Of a stretch of DNA of 45,359 nucleotides, positions 8,046-16,330 are shown piece by piece. The notes beneath the pieces were generated by a model. It was not told where the DNA came from, searched no databases, and saw only the letters and a list, made by a program, of their open reading frames with translations. Source of the stretch: Alphaproteobacteria bacterium (GTDB lineage Bacteria; Pseudomonadota; Alphaproteobacteria; CAAHEQ01; UBA3637); assembly GCA_017466695.1 (NCBI GenBank), contig JAFTTR010000029.1:1-45359 (forward strand). Direction: 5' to 3'. Within the stretch, counting starts at the first letter, position 1. The number at the start of each line of letters is the position of its first letter. The translations under genes were made by a program, and so were the position numbers.

Positions 8046-8079
8046 TTAAAACTACAGTCATATTTTAAAGAGGATTTAG

Positions 8080-9285
8080 ATGAAAAAAGAACTTGTACTT
8101 TTAGCAGACGTTGGTGGAACAAATGTGCGTTTAGGCACTTATCAACAAGGAGATATAACAGCTCATTTTGATAAAAAATATCTTGTTTCTAAATTTAAAT
8201 CATTTGAAGAAGTTGTCCAAGCATACTTGGATGAAACAGGGAAAAAACCAACACTCTGTGTTATTGGAGCAGCAGGCAATATTGATGAAGAACGGGGCGA
8301 AGTCTTAACATCCAACACTCCTTGGCGAGTCAGCATTCCAAAACTAAAGGCAAAGTTTCCTCAATTTAAAAAAGCAAGTTTAGATAACGACTTTGCACTT
8401 CAAGGGTGGGCCATTGAAGGCTTAGAAAGACACCAATATCGTTCATTATTCAACTCACCCCAAACAACAGATTTAACATCTTCAAAAGTAGCCGTACTCG
8501 GTCTTGGTACAGGATGTGGCACTTGTTTATTGATGAAAAATGGCGAAATTGATCAAACAATTTTCACCTCTGAATCTGGCCACAGCTCATTACCCCATGT
8601 TGACTTTGGCAACAAAGATAATGAATTAAGGGACAAAGTCATAAAAGCATTAAATGAAAAATATACTAAAAATGGTAAAGGAATTGTAGTTGAACACATC
8701 ATTTCTGGCACAGGGATTAGAAACGTTTATCATGCATTGAAAGATGGGGTTATTCCACCTGATTCAAACAACCTCATTGATGCACTTAATATTGAAAAAT
8801 TAGCAGAAGCTGGTGACCCTACTGCTCTTAAAACATTTGACATTGTCTTTGCATATTTAGGAGCTCATACAGGTTCTATTGCTTCAACAATCAAGGCTGA
8901 CAACATCTTTTATTGTGGAGGTTTATTAGCGAGCTCCTGGGTTCAAGGAAGACTAGAACAATCAACCTACTTTAAAACTCAACTTGAACGGCGTGCCGGT
9001 ATGACAAATGCAATGAAAAATTTACGCTTTAGCGTTTCACTTTATCGTGAAATGGCTGAAAAAGGCGCTATTGTTAGAGCAAACAGATTGATTGAAGATG
9101 TTTCATCCGAAGAAGAAAAACGAAAATCAAACAGAAACCTGCTTCAAGCTATGACAACGGTTTACACTTTACTTGAGGAACAATGTCCACAAGCTGTTCC
9201 CAAAATGCAAAAAGTGTTTGATGCTGTGCACCGTTTCAAATTAGCAACCAAAAAAGTATCACACACACATCAAAACCAAGAATAA
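8080..9285 (+). CDS. glk: Glucokinase with C-terminal extension
   Basis: This enzyme phosphorylates glucose to glucose 6-phosphate with ATP, the entry step of glycolysis. The N-terminal phosphate motif LADVGGTNVRLG, AAGNID, the sugar-binding SNTPW and DNDFALQGW, and the GLGTGCGTCL loop mark the proteobacterial Glk family rather than ROK kinases. At 401 residues it is about 60-70 longer than usual; the extra part, after about residue 340, is a charged helical tail ending in HTHQNQE. AGAGGA precedes the ATG. It is transcribed alone and ends in a terminator shared with mnmA. With gap and pgk elsewhere in the window it supports a glucose-using metabolism. Confidence 0.92.
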   Translation: MKKELVLLADVGGTNVRLGTYQQGDITAHFDKKYLVSKFKSFEEVVQAYLDETGKKPTLCVIGAAGNIDEERGEVLTSNTPWRVSIPKLKAKFPQFKKASLDNDFALQGWAIEGLERHQYRSLFNSPQTTDLTSSKVAVLGLGTGCGTCLLMKNGEIDQTIFTSESGHSSLPHVDFGNKDNELRDKVIKALNEKYTKNGKGIVVEHIISGTGIRNVYHALKDGVIPPDSNNLIDALNIEKLAEAGDPTALKTFDIVFAYLGAHTGSIASTIKADNIFYCGGLLASSWVQGRLEQSTYFKTQLERRAGMTNAMKNLRFSVSLYREMAEKGAIVRANRLIEDVSSEEEKRKSNRNLLQAMTTVYTLLEEQCPQAVPKMQKVFDAVHRFKLATKKVSHTHQNQE

Positions 9286-9301
9286 TTTTATTCCCAAATT
9301 C

Positions 9302-9331
9302 AAAAAGCCTCGATTAAACGAGGCTTTTTTT
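9302..9331. terminator. Bidirectional terminator between glk and mnmA
   Basis: AAAAAGCCTCG (9302-9312) and CGAGGCTTTTT (9319-9329) form an 11-base-pair stem with T-runs on both strands. It serves glk on the plus strand and mnmA on the minus strand. Confidence 0.85.
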
Positions 9332-9349
9332 ATTCTTCCTAAAACATTA

Positions 9350-10420
9350 TCAAGCAGTGATAATACCCCCACAAATAACTTCACCTTCCAAGTTATAACA
9401 CACAACAGATTGCCCTTTTGTCAAAGCACTTTGAGGCTCATCAAAAACGACTTCAATTTCATCTTTTGACTTAACTTTTAAAGTAGCAGGCACGCATTTT
9501 CCAGCTGAACGATACTTTGCTTGAACAGGCATTTCAACGGTATCAAAGAGTAAAACCCCTCCCCAAACAACCTCTTTTGCCACACAAGATTTTTGAAAAG
9601 TAGCCTCTTTTTCAGCCACAATAACTTCATTATTTTCAGCATCTAATTCCACTACATAAAGTGGAACAGGATAAGCAATTCCAAGTCCTTTTCTTTGCCC
9701 AATGGTGTAATTAAAAAATCCTTGATGCTCGCCTAAAACAGTCCCTTTTATATGACGAATAACACCTTTTTTAGGCGCTTGCTCTAAAAGGTCTGTATAA
9801 TCGCCACTATAAAAATCTTGACTGTCTTTTTTTTCAGCAACTGGCAAGTTCCTTTCAAGAGCCATTTTACGCACATCTTCTTTCAAATAATCTCCTAAAG
9901 GGAACAACACCTTCGACAGTTGATCTTGTGTTAAGCGATACAAAAAATAGCTTTGATCTTTTTTTTCATCTTTGCCTTTTGCAAGGATATATCGCCCTTC
10001 TTTTTCATACACTCTTGCATAATGTCCTGTTGCAAAATAGTCAAACTGAACTCCTTCTTTTTGCGCCTTTTCGAGCAACAAGCCAAACTTCATTTCAGCA
10101 TTACATTTGATACAAGGATTCGGCGTTACACCTTCTAAATAAGCCTCTTTAAAATACTTTAAAACAATTTGTTTATATTCATTAGAGCAATCTAAAATAA
10201 CCGTTTCAATCCCCTCTTTTTTTGCCCAAATTTGAGCTTGTTTATAGTCCGTTTTTTCTTTTGGTCCATAACAAGAATTAACAGATTCTTTCATATTGGG
10301 AATATCTGGATTATAAAATGACATACTCAACCCCACAACATCATATCCTTGCTCTTTGAGTAAAAGAATTGCAAGAGTTGAATCCACACCACCACTTAAA
10401 CCAACTGCCACACGAACCAT
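9350..10420 (-). CDS. mnmA: tRNA-specific 2-thiouridylase MnmA
   Basis: MnmA puts sulfur on U34 of tRNAs for Lys, Glu and Gln. It is 356 residues, normal length. The PP-loop GLSGGVDST (7-15), the tRNA/sulfur segment PNPCIKCNAEMKFG with Cys103 and Cys106, and TGHYARV are clear. The usual third cysteine, in a GICF/DICF context after the DSQ motif, is missing: here the segment reads DSQDFYSGDYTDLL. Instead Cys50 lies in NSCYGPKEK. I recall a separate MnmA subgroup of this type in other phyla, so transfer is possible. The gene follows the Ca2+/Na+ exchanger gene by 13 bases and is likely co-transcribed with it. Confidence 0.94.
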   Translation of the reverse strand: MVRVAVGLSGGVDSTLAILLLKEQGYDVVGLSMSFYNPDIPNMKESVNSCYGPKEKTDYKQAQIWAKKEGIETVILDCSNEYKQIVLKYFKEAYLEGVTPNPCIKCNAEMKFGLLLEKAQKEGVQFDYFATGHYARVYEKEGRYILAKGKDEKKDQSYFLYRLTQDQLSKVLFPLGDYLKEDVRKMALERNLPVAEKKDSQDFYSGDYTDLLEQAPKKGVIRHIKGTVLGEHQGFFNYTIGQRKGLGIAYPVPLYVVELDAENNEVIVAEKEATFQKSCVAKEVVWGGVLLFDTVEMPVQAKYRSAGKCVPATLKVKSKDEIEVVFDEPQSALTKGQSVVCYNLEGEVICGGIITA

Positions 10421-10433
10421 TTAAAATCCCTCT

Positions 10434-11351
10434 TTAAAACAAATAAAACACATACCCAATGTATGACAAAACAAACAAAAGACCAACACTTCTTGAAAAT
10501 TCTTTTTTCCAAAAAGCAATCCCTGTCAAAACAGAAGCAACAAGCAGCATGATTAAAGAATCGATTTGCATTGAAGCATCAATTTTAATTGGTAACAGCA
10601 ATGCAACAGTGCCCAAAATAAACAAAGCATTATAAATATTTGAACCCACAACATTGCCAAAAGCAACACCATTTTCTTTTTTAATTGAGGCAATCACAGA
10701 CGCTGTTAATTCAGGTAACGAAGTCCCCACTGCCACAATTGTCAACCCAATCACAGCTTCAGAAACACCCCAAAGACGAGCTAATGTGATTGCATTATCA
10801 ATCAAAAATTTTGCACCCAACATGGTCAAAGCAATTCCTATAATAGATTTAAACAATGCTTTAGGAAGAGATAATGTATTTTGAGGTATTTCAATTTCAT
10901 CTTGATGATTTTTCTTATCCGTTTTGTAACAATAATAAACATAACCCATCAAAACTAAAACAAATACAAGCCCCATAAGACGATTGATTATCCCCAAAAA
11001 TGAGGCGCCTAAAACCATCAAGGAAGCAACCATCAACACAACCCCATCTCGTTTAAAATCCTTAATATCAATTTGAATGGGATGAACCAAAGCAGCCAAA
11101 CCAAGCACTAATAAAATATTAGCAATATTAGATCCAATCACATTACCAACTGCAATCCCATTTGACCCTTTATAAACAGAAATAAGAGATGCTAATAACT
11201 CAGGGGTTGATGTTCCAAATCCGACCAGAACAAGCCCAATTACTAAAGAGGATAACCCCATTTTTTTTGCAACAACCACTGAACCATCAACCAACATATT
11301 GCCACCATAAACCAACAAAAATAAGCCTAATGCAAGCATTAAATAAACCAT
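10434..11351 (-). CDS. Calcium/sodium antiporter, CaCA family (YrbG-like)
   Basis: This is an inner-membrane cation exchanger of 305 residues with about ten hydrophobic segments in two homologous halves. Both alpha repeats are visible: GFGTSTPELLASLISVYKG with GNVIGSNIANILLVLG in the first half, and AVGTSLPELTASVIASIKKE with GNVVGSNIYNALFILG in the second. The acidic Glu in each TPEL/LPEL is the expected ion ligand. It has its own promoter (11387-11415) and leads into mnmA. The cation pair (Ca2+/Na+ or Ca2+/H+) is family knowledge, not shown here. Confidence 0.92.
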   Translation of the reverse strand: MVYLMLALGLFLLVYGGNMLVDGSVVVAKKMGLSSLVIGLVLVGFGTSTPELLASLISVYKGSNGIAVGNVIGSNIANILLVLGLAALVHPIQIDIKDFKRDGVVLMVASLMVLGASFLGIINRLMGLVFVLVLMGYVYYCYKTDKKNHQDEIEIPQNTLSLPKALFKSIIGIALTMLGAKFLIDNAITLARLWGVSEAVIGLTIVAVGTSLPELTASVIASIKKENGVAFGNVVGSNIYNALFILGTVALLLPIKIDASMQIDSLIMLLVASVLTGIAFWKKEFSRSVGLLFVLSYIGYVFYLF

Positions 11352-11386
11352 TTATTTCCTCTTTCAGTTTAAATTTTAGTTGGCCT

Positions 11387-11415
11387 ATTGTACTGTTTTT
11401 TATCTTTTTTTGCAA
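11387..11415 (-). promoter_or_regulatory. Promoter of the exchanger-mnmA operon
   Basis: On the minus strand TTGCAA (11410-11415), 17-base spacer, TACAAT (11387-11392), 36 bases before the ATG. Confidence 0.6.
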
Positions 11416-11447
11416 TTTTAAAAATCACTTTTTCAACTCTTTTTTTA

Positions 11448-11509
11448 TGTTACATTATTGTTACATATTGAATACACATTTATGACAATTTGTTACAAAA
11501 TGACATAAT
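11448..11509 (+). promoter_or_regulatory. Promoter of the FadL-type gene with helically phased ACA heptamers
   Basis: A likely core promoter is ATGACA (11482-11487), 16-base spacer, CATAAT (11504-11509). Heptamers ending in ACA occur at 11448 (TGTTACA), 11459 (TGTTACA), 11470 (GAATACA), 11481 (TATGACA) and 11491 (TGTTACA), at spacings of 11, 11, 11 and 10 bases, so they lie on one face of the helix. A cooperative regulator binding here is inference. Confidence 0.45.
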
Positions 11510-11578
11510 TAGTTTTTTTTTCATAAAATTTTATGTAGAGAAAAAATGTCTCATAAAATAATTTAAGGAGTTTTTATT

Positions 11579-12886
11579 ATGAAAAAAATTTTATTACCAG
11601 CCGTTGCCTTAAGCGCTTTAATTGCTTCAACAGGTGCTGAAGCTGCTGGTTACCATTTATCAGAATATACAACCACAGGTTTGGGTCGTTCATTCGCTGG
11701 TGTTGGCGTCATGGGGGATGACTATTCTGCAATCGGTTTTAACCCTGCTGGTATGCAATATAATGCAAAAAGTGGTGGACAAGTTGGCGTAACAATGGTC
11801 AGCCTCCACACAGATTATAAGGGAAGTGTAGAAGATAATCAACTCAATGGATTAGCTCAAGGTCCTTCTGTTACTCCTGGAATAAAAACAGGTTACGGAC
11901 ACACCCGTCCAACACGTGTGTTACCAAATGTGTTTGCGCAACATAAATTAAATGATAAAATGACATTTGGTATTGGTGCTTATGTTCCCTTTGGTTTAGC
12001 AACAGACTATAAGAATGGTTGGTTTGGTGAAACACACGCTGAGCTCTCACAAGTATCTGCTCAAACAGTCAGCCCTTCACTTTCCTATCAAGTGACAGAT
12101 ACCATTGCCTTAGGGGCAGCTGTCAATTTGCAATATATTGAAGCCAAATTAACTGGAGCTGTTTCCACCAATTATGCTGGTACGGCTATTTCTATCCCTG
12201 GAGCGACCAATAACCTCCGTGGAGATGATATGGGTGTGGGTTATACACTCGGTTTAACATATACGCCAAGAAAAGACGTGCGTTTGGGTGTGTCATATCG
12301 TTCAAAAGTCAAACACAAATTGGAAGGGGATGTTAAATTAACTGGCATGCCCACTTATGTTGCCCCTTTAGGATATTCAAACGGCAATAAAGACATTTTC
12401 ACAAAAATCACAACACCTGAGGTATTATTATTCTCTGGTGCTTGGGATATGAACAAATGTTTCACATTAACAGGTACTGCTAGATGGACACGCTGGAGCC
12501 AATTTGACCGTTTGGACATTTATGAAACAAAAACAGGCAAGTTGCTCACAGGCACATATGAAAATTGGAAAAACACTTGGTATTATGCCATTGGGTTAGA
12601 TTACAGACGCAACCAAAATTGGACATTCAGAACTGGTATTGGTTATGACGAAACAGTGATTAAATCACCTGAATATAGAACTGCTCGTATTCCAGATGGT
12701 CGCCGTGTGTTAACTTCTCTTGGTTTGTCATATAAGAAAAATAATTGGCAAATTGATGCCGGTTATATGCACATTTTCATTCATGGTTCAAACGCTTATG
12801 GTACGGCTGATGGAGCCTCAAGAATGAACATGAAATACACATCCAGTGCTGATTTGCTCAGCTTTGGCGTGCAATACAAGTTCTAA
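11579..12886 (+). CDS. FadL/OmpP1-type outer-membrane transport protein
   Basis: This is an outer-membrane beta-barrel of the FadL family, which lets hydrophobic molecules such as long-chain fatty acids through. It has 435 residues. The signal peptide (MKKILLPAVALSALIASTGA then EAAG) is followed by the N-terminal hatch signature, with the SFAGVGVMGDDYSAIGFNPAG region containing the NPAG motif, then alternating strands and a C-terminal strand ending in VQYKF with terminal Phe for BAM insertion. TAAGGAG precedes the ATG. It stands alone between a regulated-looking promoter and a strong terminator. No fatty-acid genes are nearby, so the substrate is open. Confidence 0.92.
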   Translation: MKKILLPAVALSALIASTGAEAAGYHLSEYTTTGLGRSFAGVGVMGDDYSAIGFNPAGMQYNAKSGGQVGVTMVSLHTDYKGSVEDNQLNGLAQGPSVTPGIKTGYGHTRPTRVLPNVFAQHKLNDKMTFGIGAYVPFGLATDYKNGWFGETHAELSQVSAQTVSPSLSYQVTDTIALGAAVNLQYIEAKLTGAVSTNYAGTAISIPGATNNLRGDDMGVGYTLGLTYTPRKDVRLGVSYRSKVKHKLEGDVKLTGMPTYVAPLGYSNGNKDIFTKITTPEVLLFSGAWDMNKCFTLTGTARWTRWSQFDRLDIYETKTGKLLTGTYENWKNTWYYAIGLDYRRNQNWTFRTGIGYDETVIKSPEYRTARIPDGRRVLTSLGLSYKKNNWQIDAGYMHIFIHGSNAYGTADGASRMNMKYTSSADLLSFGVQYKF

Positions 12887-12912
12887 TTTAAACAAAACAT
12901 AAAGACTCAAAA

Positions 12913-12950
12913 TAAAGAGCGAAGAAAAAACTTTGCTCTTTATTTTTTTT
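12913..12950 (+). terminator. Terminator of the FadL-type gene
   Basis: TAAAGAGCGAAG (12913-12924), an A6 loop, and CTTTGCTCTTTA (12931-12942), followed by eight T. The 12-base-pair stem has one G-U pair. Confidence 0.85.
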
Positions 12951-12972
12951 AAACAAATCAAAAGTTTTTTTA

Positions 12973-13002
12973 TTGACATTTCATTTGAGATACAGCTATA
13001 AA
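12973..13002 (+). promoter_or_regulatory. Promoter of the DsbA-like gene
   Basis: TTGACA (12973-12978), 18-base spacer, TATAAA (12997-13002), 33 bases before the ATG at 13036. Confidence 0.65.
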
Positions 13003-13035
13003 CATAAATAGGTTCATAAAAAAAGGAGAGACATT

Positions 13036-13992
13036 ATGACTAAAAAAACAAAAACCGTTCCTGTTGTTGACAAAAAAGAATGTTGCCATAACAGTTGCGA
13101 ATACACAAAAGAAACAAAATGCTGCGATTCTTGCACATGCGCAGAAAGTGACTCTTGCTGCTGTTCAAAAAGTGGTTGCAACAAATCATCTTGCAAAACA
13201 TTCATCAAATGTTTCACAACATTAACAAGTGCATTGATGATTTCAGCTTCTATTTTAATTGTTGGTTCAGAATGCTCAAAACCTCAACCAGCTTCTCAAA
13301 CAATGCCAAACATCAACCTTCAAATCACAAAATATTTGAATGAAAACAGTGCTTTTGTCGCTCAAATTGTTGAAAAAGAAAAAATTCGTATCGAAGCTGA
13401 GAAAAAAGCTGAAGAAGCAAGAATTCGCAAAATTGAAGAAGAAAAGCAAGCTCAAAAAGTTGCAGAACACAAAGACAAAATCATTGCTGACAAAACAAAC
13501 TATTCTCTTGGAAACAAGGATGGTAAATTTGTTATCATTGAATTTTTCGACTATCGCTGTGGCTGGTGTAAAAAAACAAACGCAGCTTTGTGGGAAAAAA
13601 TTGAAAGCAAAAAAGCACCTAATGTTCGTTGGATTCCAATTGATTCCCCAATCTTTGGTGAAGGCAGCGCCCTTATTTCTCGCTACGTCTTAGCTGCTGG
13701 GAAACAAGGCAAATATGAAGCAATGCACCACGAAGTTGTAAAAGCTCAAGGAAATCTTGATAAAGCAGCTCTTGTTGCACTTGGTAAAAAAGTCGGCTTA
13801 AATGTCGAACAATTATCAAAAGACGCTGAATCAGAAGAAATCAAAGCAAAAATTGATGCAAACATCAAACTCTCTCAAGAAATTGGCGTTAGAGGTGTTC
13901 CATATATGATTGTGAACGGAAAACCACATGGTGGGGCCTTACTCAATCAAGCATTAGAAAATGCTATCAAAGAATCAAATGAAATGAAATAA
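13036..13992 (+). CDS. Membrane-anchored DsbA-like thiol oxidoreductase with cytoplasmic Cys-rich domain
   Basis: This 318-residue protein has four parts. Residues 1-59 are soluble and contain 13 cysteines between 16 and 59, many in CC or CxxC pairs. One membrane helix (about 60-78) follows, oriented so that the rest is periplasmic. Residues about 100-150 are a Lys/Glu-rich coiled coil. The C-terminal domain is a DsbA-type thioredoxin fold with active site CGWC (175-178) in EFFDYRCGWCKKT and the cis-proline loop GVRGVPYMIVNG. The coiled coil plus thioredoxin layout resembles Com1/ScsC-type proteins, some of which trimerise and act as disulfide isomerases. The Cys-rich head is not part of that family as I know it. 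GGAGAG precedes the ATG. Confidence 0.88.
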   Translation: MTKKTKTVPVVDKKECCHNSCEYTKETKCCDSCTCAESDSCCCSKSGCNKSSCKTFIKCFTTLTSALMISASILIVGSECSKPQPASQTMPNINLQITKYLNENSAFVAQIVEKEKIRIEAEKKAEEARIRKIEEEKQAQKVAEHKDKIIADKTNYSLGNKDGKFVIIEFFDYRCGWCKKTNAALWEKIESKKAPNVRWIPIDSPIFGEGSALISRYVLAAGKQGKYEAMHHEVVKAQGNLDKAALVALGKKVGLNVEQLSKDAESEEIKAKIDANIKLSQEIGVRGVPYMIVNGKPHGGALLNQALENAIKESNEMK

Positions 13993-14012
13993 TTTTTCAA
14001 ATTCATTTGATG

Positions 14013-14044
14013 AAAAAGGTGGTTTTTATAACCACCTTTTTTTA
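14013..14044 (+). terminator. Terminator of the DsbA-like gene
   Basis: AAAAAGGTGGTT (14013-14024), loop of 5, AACCACCTTTTT (14030-14041), more T after it. The A-run at the 5' side makes it potentially bidirectional. Confidence 0.85.
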
Positions 14045-14071
14045 TACCTCATAATCAAATAAACAAATAAA

Positions 14072-14275
14072 AAAACACTTCTCAGAGTGTAGAATAAGTT
14101 GCAAAAATGTTTTAAATTAAACACCAAGTATAAAACAAAAATAAAACCTTAGATAGTATAAAACGCCTTCCGTAGTGTAGAAAAAAAAATGTAGAGTTAG
14201 GACTTGCTTTAGTCTAATGGCATAAAAATCTTCAAAAACGGATAGATAAAAGAAAAACGCTCCTCGTAGTGTACA
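14072..14275. repeat. Three degenerate copies of a 22-base motif at about 90-base spacing
   Basis: The copies start at 14072, 14160 and 14254 and share the pattern AAAAC(A/G)C, four variable bases, C, two variable bases, then AGTGTA(G/C)A. Copies 2 and 3 agree at 17 of 22 positions, and copies 1 and 2 at 16 of 22. Copy 3 is the distal arm of the thrS terminator, and copy 1 can also form a small hairpin ACACT/AGTGT with a T-run on the minus strand. Confidence 0.45.
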
Positions 14276-14300
14276 ACTAGCTACATGAGAGGAGCGTTTT
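14254..14300 (-). terminator. Terminator of thrS
   Basis: AAAACGCTCCTC (14254-14265) and GAGGAGCGTTTT (14289-14300) form a 12-base-pair stem; the loop contains a second small stem GTAG/CTAC. On the minus strand a T-rich run follows, 28 bases after the thrS stop. Confidence 0.8.
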
Positions 14301-14327
14301 GCTTTTAGATGCTGTTTTTCAAGATTT

Positions 14328-16253
14328 TTAATCTTCGTATTCGATACTAGGATACCTACCCTCAATTTTGAAATCTTTGATAGCTTGTGCTAAAGATTTA
14401 ACTTCTTGAGTTTGGGACCCTAAGCGACGAATTGTGACGGTTTCTTCTGCTTCTTCTTTTTTACCTACAACGAGAATAACTGGGATTTTTTTCAAAGAAT
14501 GTTCTCTGATTTTGTAGCCCACTTTTTCGCTACGTAAATCTGTTTCAGCACGAAGACCTGCTACATTGAGTTTGTGTGCAACTTTTTTAGCATATTCATC
14601 TTGATCGTTTGTAACTGGCATAACCATCACTTGAACAGGAGCCAACCAGAATGGGAGATGGCCAGCGCAAATTTCAAGAAAAACACCTGCAAAACGTTCC
14701 AAAGAACCAAAAAGAGCTCTGTGCAACATAATTGGACGATGTTTTTCCCCATCTTCACCAATGTAGGAAACATCAAAACGTTCTGGTAAATTCAAGTCAG
14801 CTTGCAACGTTCCTAATTGCCATTCACGACCCAATGCGTCACGCATTTTAAAGTCTAATTTTGGACCATAGAATGCACCATCACCTGGGTTGATTGTATA
14901 GGTATAACCCATATCTGTTAAAGCTTCAGCTAATGAATTTTCAAGCATATCCCAAACCTCATCAGACCCAATTCGTTCAGCTGGTCTTGTTGAAAGTTTA
15001 ATTGACATATCACTCAATCCAAAATCAGCATAAATACTCAACATTAAACGAACAACTTTTTGTAATTCTTCTTTCAATTGCTCTGGAGTACAGAAAATAT
15101 GCGCATCATCTTGCGTAAAGGCACGTACACGCATTAACCCATGTAATGCACCAGAAGCTTCATTACGATGAACACGTCCAAATTCACCAATATATTGAGG
15201 CAAATCACGATAGCTTGTAATCCCTTGTTTAAAAATGAGCATACCACCAGGGCAGTTCATTGGTTTTAAAGCAAAGGCTTTACCTTCAATTTCCGTTGTA
15301 TACATATTTTCATGATACCAATCCCAGTGACCAGATGTTTCCCAAAGAACTCTGTTCATTAATTGTGGCGTATTCACTTCAACATAGCCAACAGCTTTTT
15401 GACGTTTGCGCATATAATCAATCAACGTTTGGAAGAATGTCCACCCTCTTGGATGCCAGAAAACATCCCCTGGAGCATATTCTTCAAAATGGAACAAGTC
15501 CATTTCTTTTCCCAACTTTCTATGATCTCTTTTTTCAGCTTCTTCAATAAGCGTGAAATAATTTTTAAGATCTTTTTCGTTGAAAAAGGCCGTACCATAG
15601 ATGCGTTGTAATGATTCACGAGACGCATCTCCACGCCAATAGGAAGCAGACACTTTCGTTAATTTAAATGCTTTCCCAACTTTACCCGTGCTGGATAAGT
15701 GTGGACCACGGCATAATTCAACATAGTCATCCTGCGTGTATAAAGAAACTTCTTGAACATCTTCTGGCATGTCATGCAAAATTTCAAGCTTATACTTTTC
15801 ACCTCGTTCTGAGAAAACTTTTTCAGCCTCAGCACGTGAAACAATCGTTTTAACAATTGGATAGTCAGCATCAATGATTTTTTGCATTTCTTTTTCAATT
15901 GCTGGCAAATCAGCTTCTTTAACAACAATACCATAAAAGTCATAATAAAAGCCATTTTCAATTGCAGGGCCAATTGTGACTTGAGCGTCTTTGTACAAAC
16001 GTGTTACAGCATGAGCTAAAACGTGCGCTGTTGTGTGACGCAAAACTTCAAGAGCTTCTTCATTTTTCGTTGTAATAATAGAAATCTCAGAATTGGTTGT
16101 GATAGGTGTTGTTGTATCAGTCAATTCTCCATTCAAACGAACGGCAACAGCATTTTTTGCTAAGCCCTCACTGATTTTTTTTGCAACATCTAACCCATTC
16201 ACACCTGAGTCAACCATCATTTTTGACCCATCTGGTAATTTAATTTCTATCAT
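14328..16253 (-). CDS. thrS: Threonyl-tRNA synthetase
   Basis: This class II synthetase charges tRNA-Thr. It has 641 residues, the full bacterial length, with an N-terminal TGS domain (IKLPDGSKMMVDSGVNG), the editing domain with HTTAHVLAHA, the catalytic core with motif 2 (RVHRNEASGALHGLMRVR), the zinc ligand in LKPMNCPGG, motif 3 (ISYRDL...LHRALFGSLERF region) and a C-terminal anticodon-binding domain (LAPVQVMVMPV). The ATG at 16253 is preceded by AAAAGGA. A consensus-perfect promoter and an inverted repeat precede the gene, and a strong terminator follows. No infC or rpmI lies downstream, unlike in many bacteria. Confidence 0.97.
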   Translation of the reverse strand: MIEIKLPDGSKMMVDSGVNGLDVAKKISEGLAKNAVAVRLNGELTDTTTPITTNSEISIITTKNEEALEVLRHTTAHVLAHAVTRLYKDAQVTIGPAIENGFYYDFYGIVVKEADLPAIEKEMQKIIDADYPIVKTIVSRAEAEKVFSERGEKYKLEILHDMPEDVQEVSLYTQDDYVELCRGPHLSSTGKVGKAFKLTKVSASYWRGDASRESLQRIYGTAFFNEKDLKNYFTLIEEAEKRDHRKLGKEMDLFHFEEYAPGDVFWHPRGWTFFQTLIDYMRKRQKAVGYVEVNTPQLMNRVLWETSGHWDWYHENMYTTEIEGKAFALKPMNCPGGMLIFKQGITSYRDLPQYIGEFGRVHRNEASGALHGLMRVRAFTQDDAHIFCTPEQLKEELQKVVRLMLSIYADFGLSDMSIKLSTRPAERIGSDEVWDMLENSLAEALTDMGYTYTINPGDGAFYGPKLDFKMRDALGREWQLGTLQADLNLPERFDVSYIGEDGEKHRPIMLHRALFGSLERFAGVFLEICAGHLPFWLAPVQVMVMPVTNDQDEYAKKVAHKLNVAGLRAETDLRSEKVGYKIREHSLKKIPVILVVGKKEEAEETVTIRRLGSQTQEVKSLAQAIKDFKIEGRYPSIEYED

Positions 16254-16278
16254 TTTAAATCCTTTTCATATAGTTAAA

Positions 16279-16329
16279 CAATCTTGCCTAACAAAAAAAG
16301 CAACACCTCTTTATCATTAGGCAAGATTG
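16279..16329 (-). promoter_or_regulatory. 13-base inverted repeat at the thrS start site and leader
   Basis: CAATCTTGCCTAA (16279-16291) and TTAGGCAAGATTG (16317-16329) are perfectly complementary, separated by 25 bases. The promoter-proximal arm overlaps the expected transcription start (about 16324), so the transcript can form at least an 8-base-pair hairpin. The loop includes GAGGTGTTGC. It may act as a DNA operator or as an RNA operator for ThrRS self-control; both are inference. Confidence 0.5.
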
Positions 16330-16330
16330 A

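Larger units (their letters stand above)
13993..14327. other. Convergent intergenic region between the DsbA-like gene and thrS
   Basis: A stretch of 335 bases without a supported gene. It holds the two terminators and the degenerate 22-base repeats. A short frame on the minus strand (14117-14365) overlaps the thrS 3' end and has no coding features. Confidence 0.6.

Noticed and set aside
14072-14275. CRISPR-like array
   Set aside because: The three repeats are degenerate (about 75 percent alike), spacing is 88-94 bases, and no cas gene is present.
14117-14365. 82-residue frame on the minus strand after thrS
   Set aside because: It overlaps the 3' end of thrS and the terminator hairpin, and has low-complexity composition.
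16254-16330. T-box riboswitch before thrS
   Set aside because: No T-box consensus bulge or specifier stem is visible, and the leader is too short; T-boxes belong mainly to Gram-positive bacteria.
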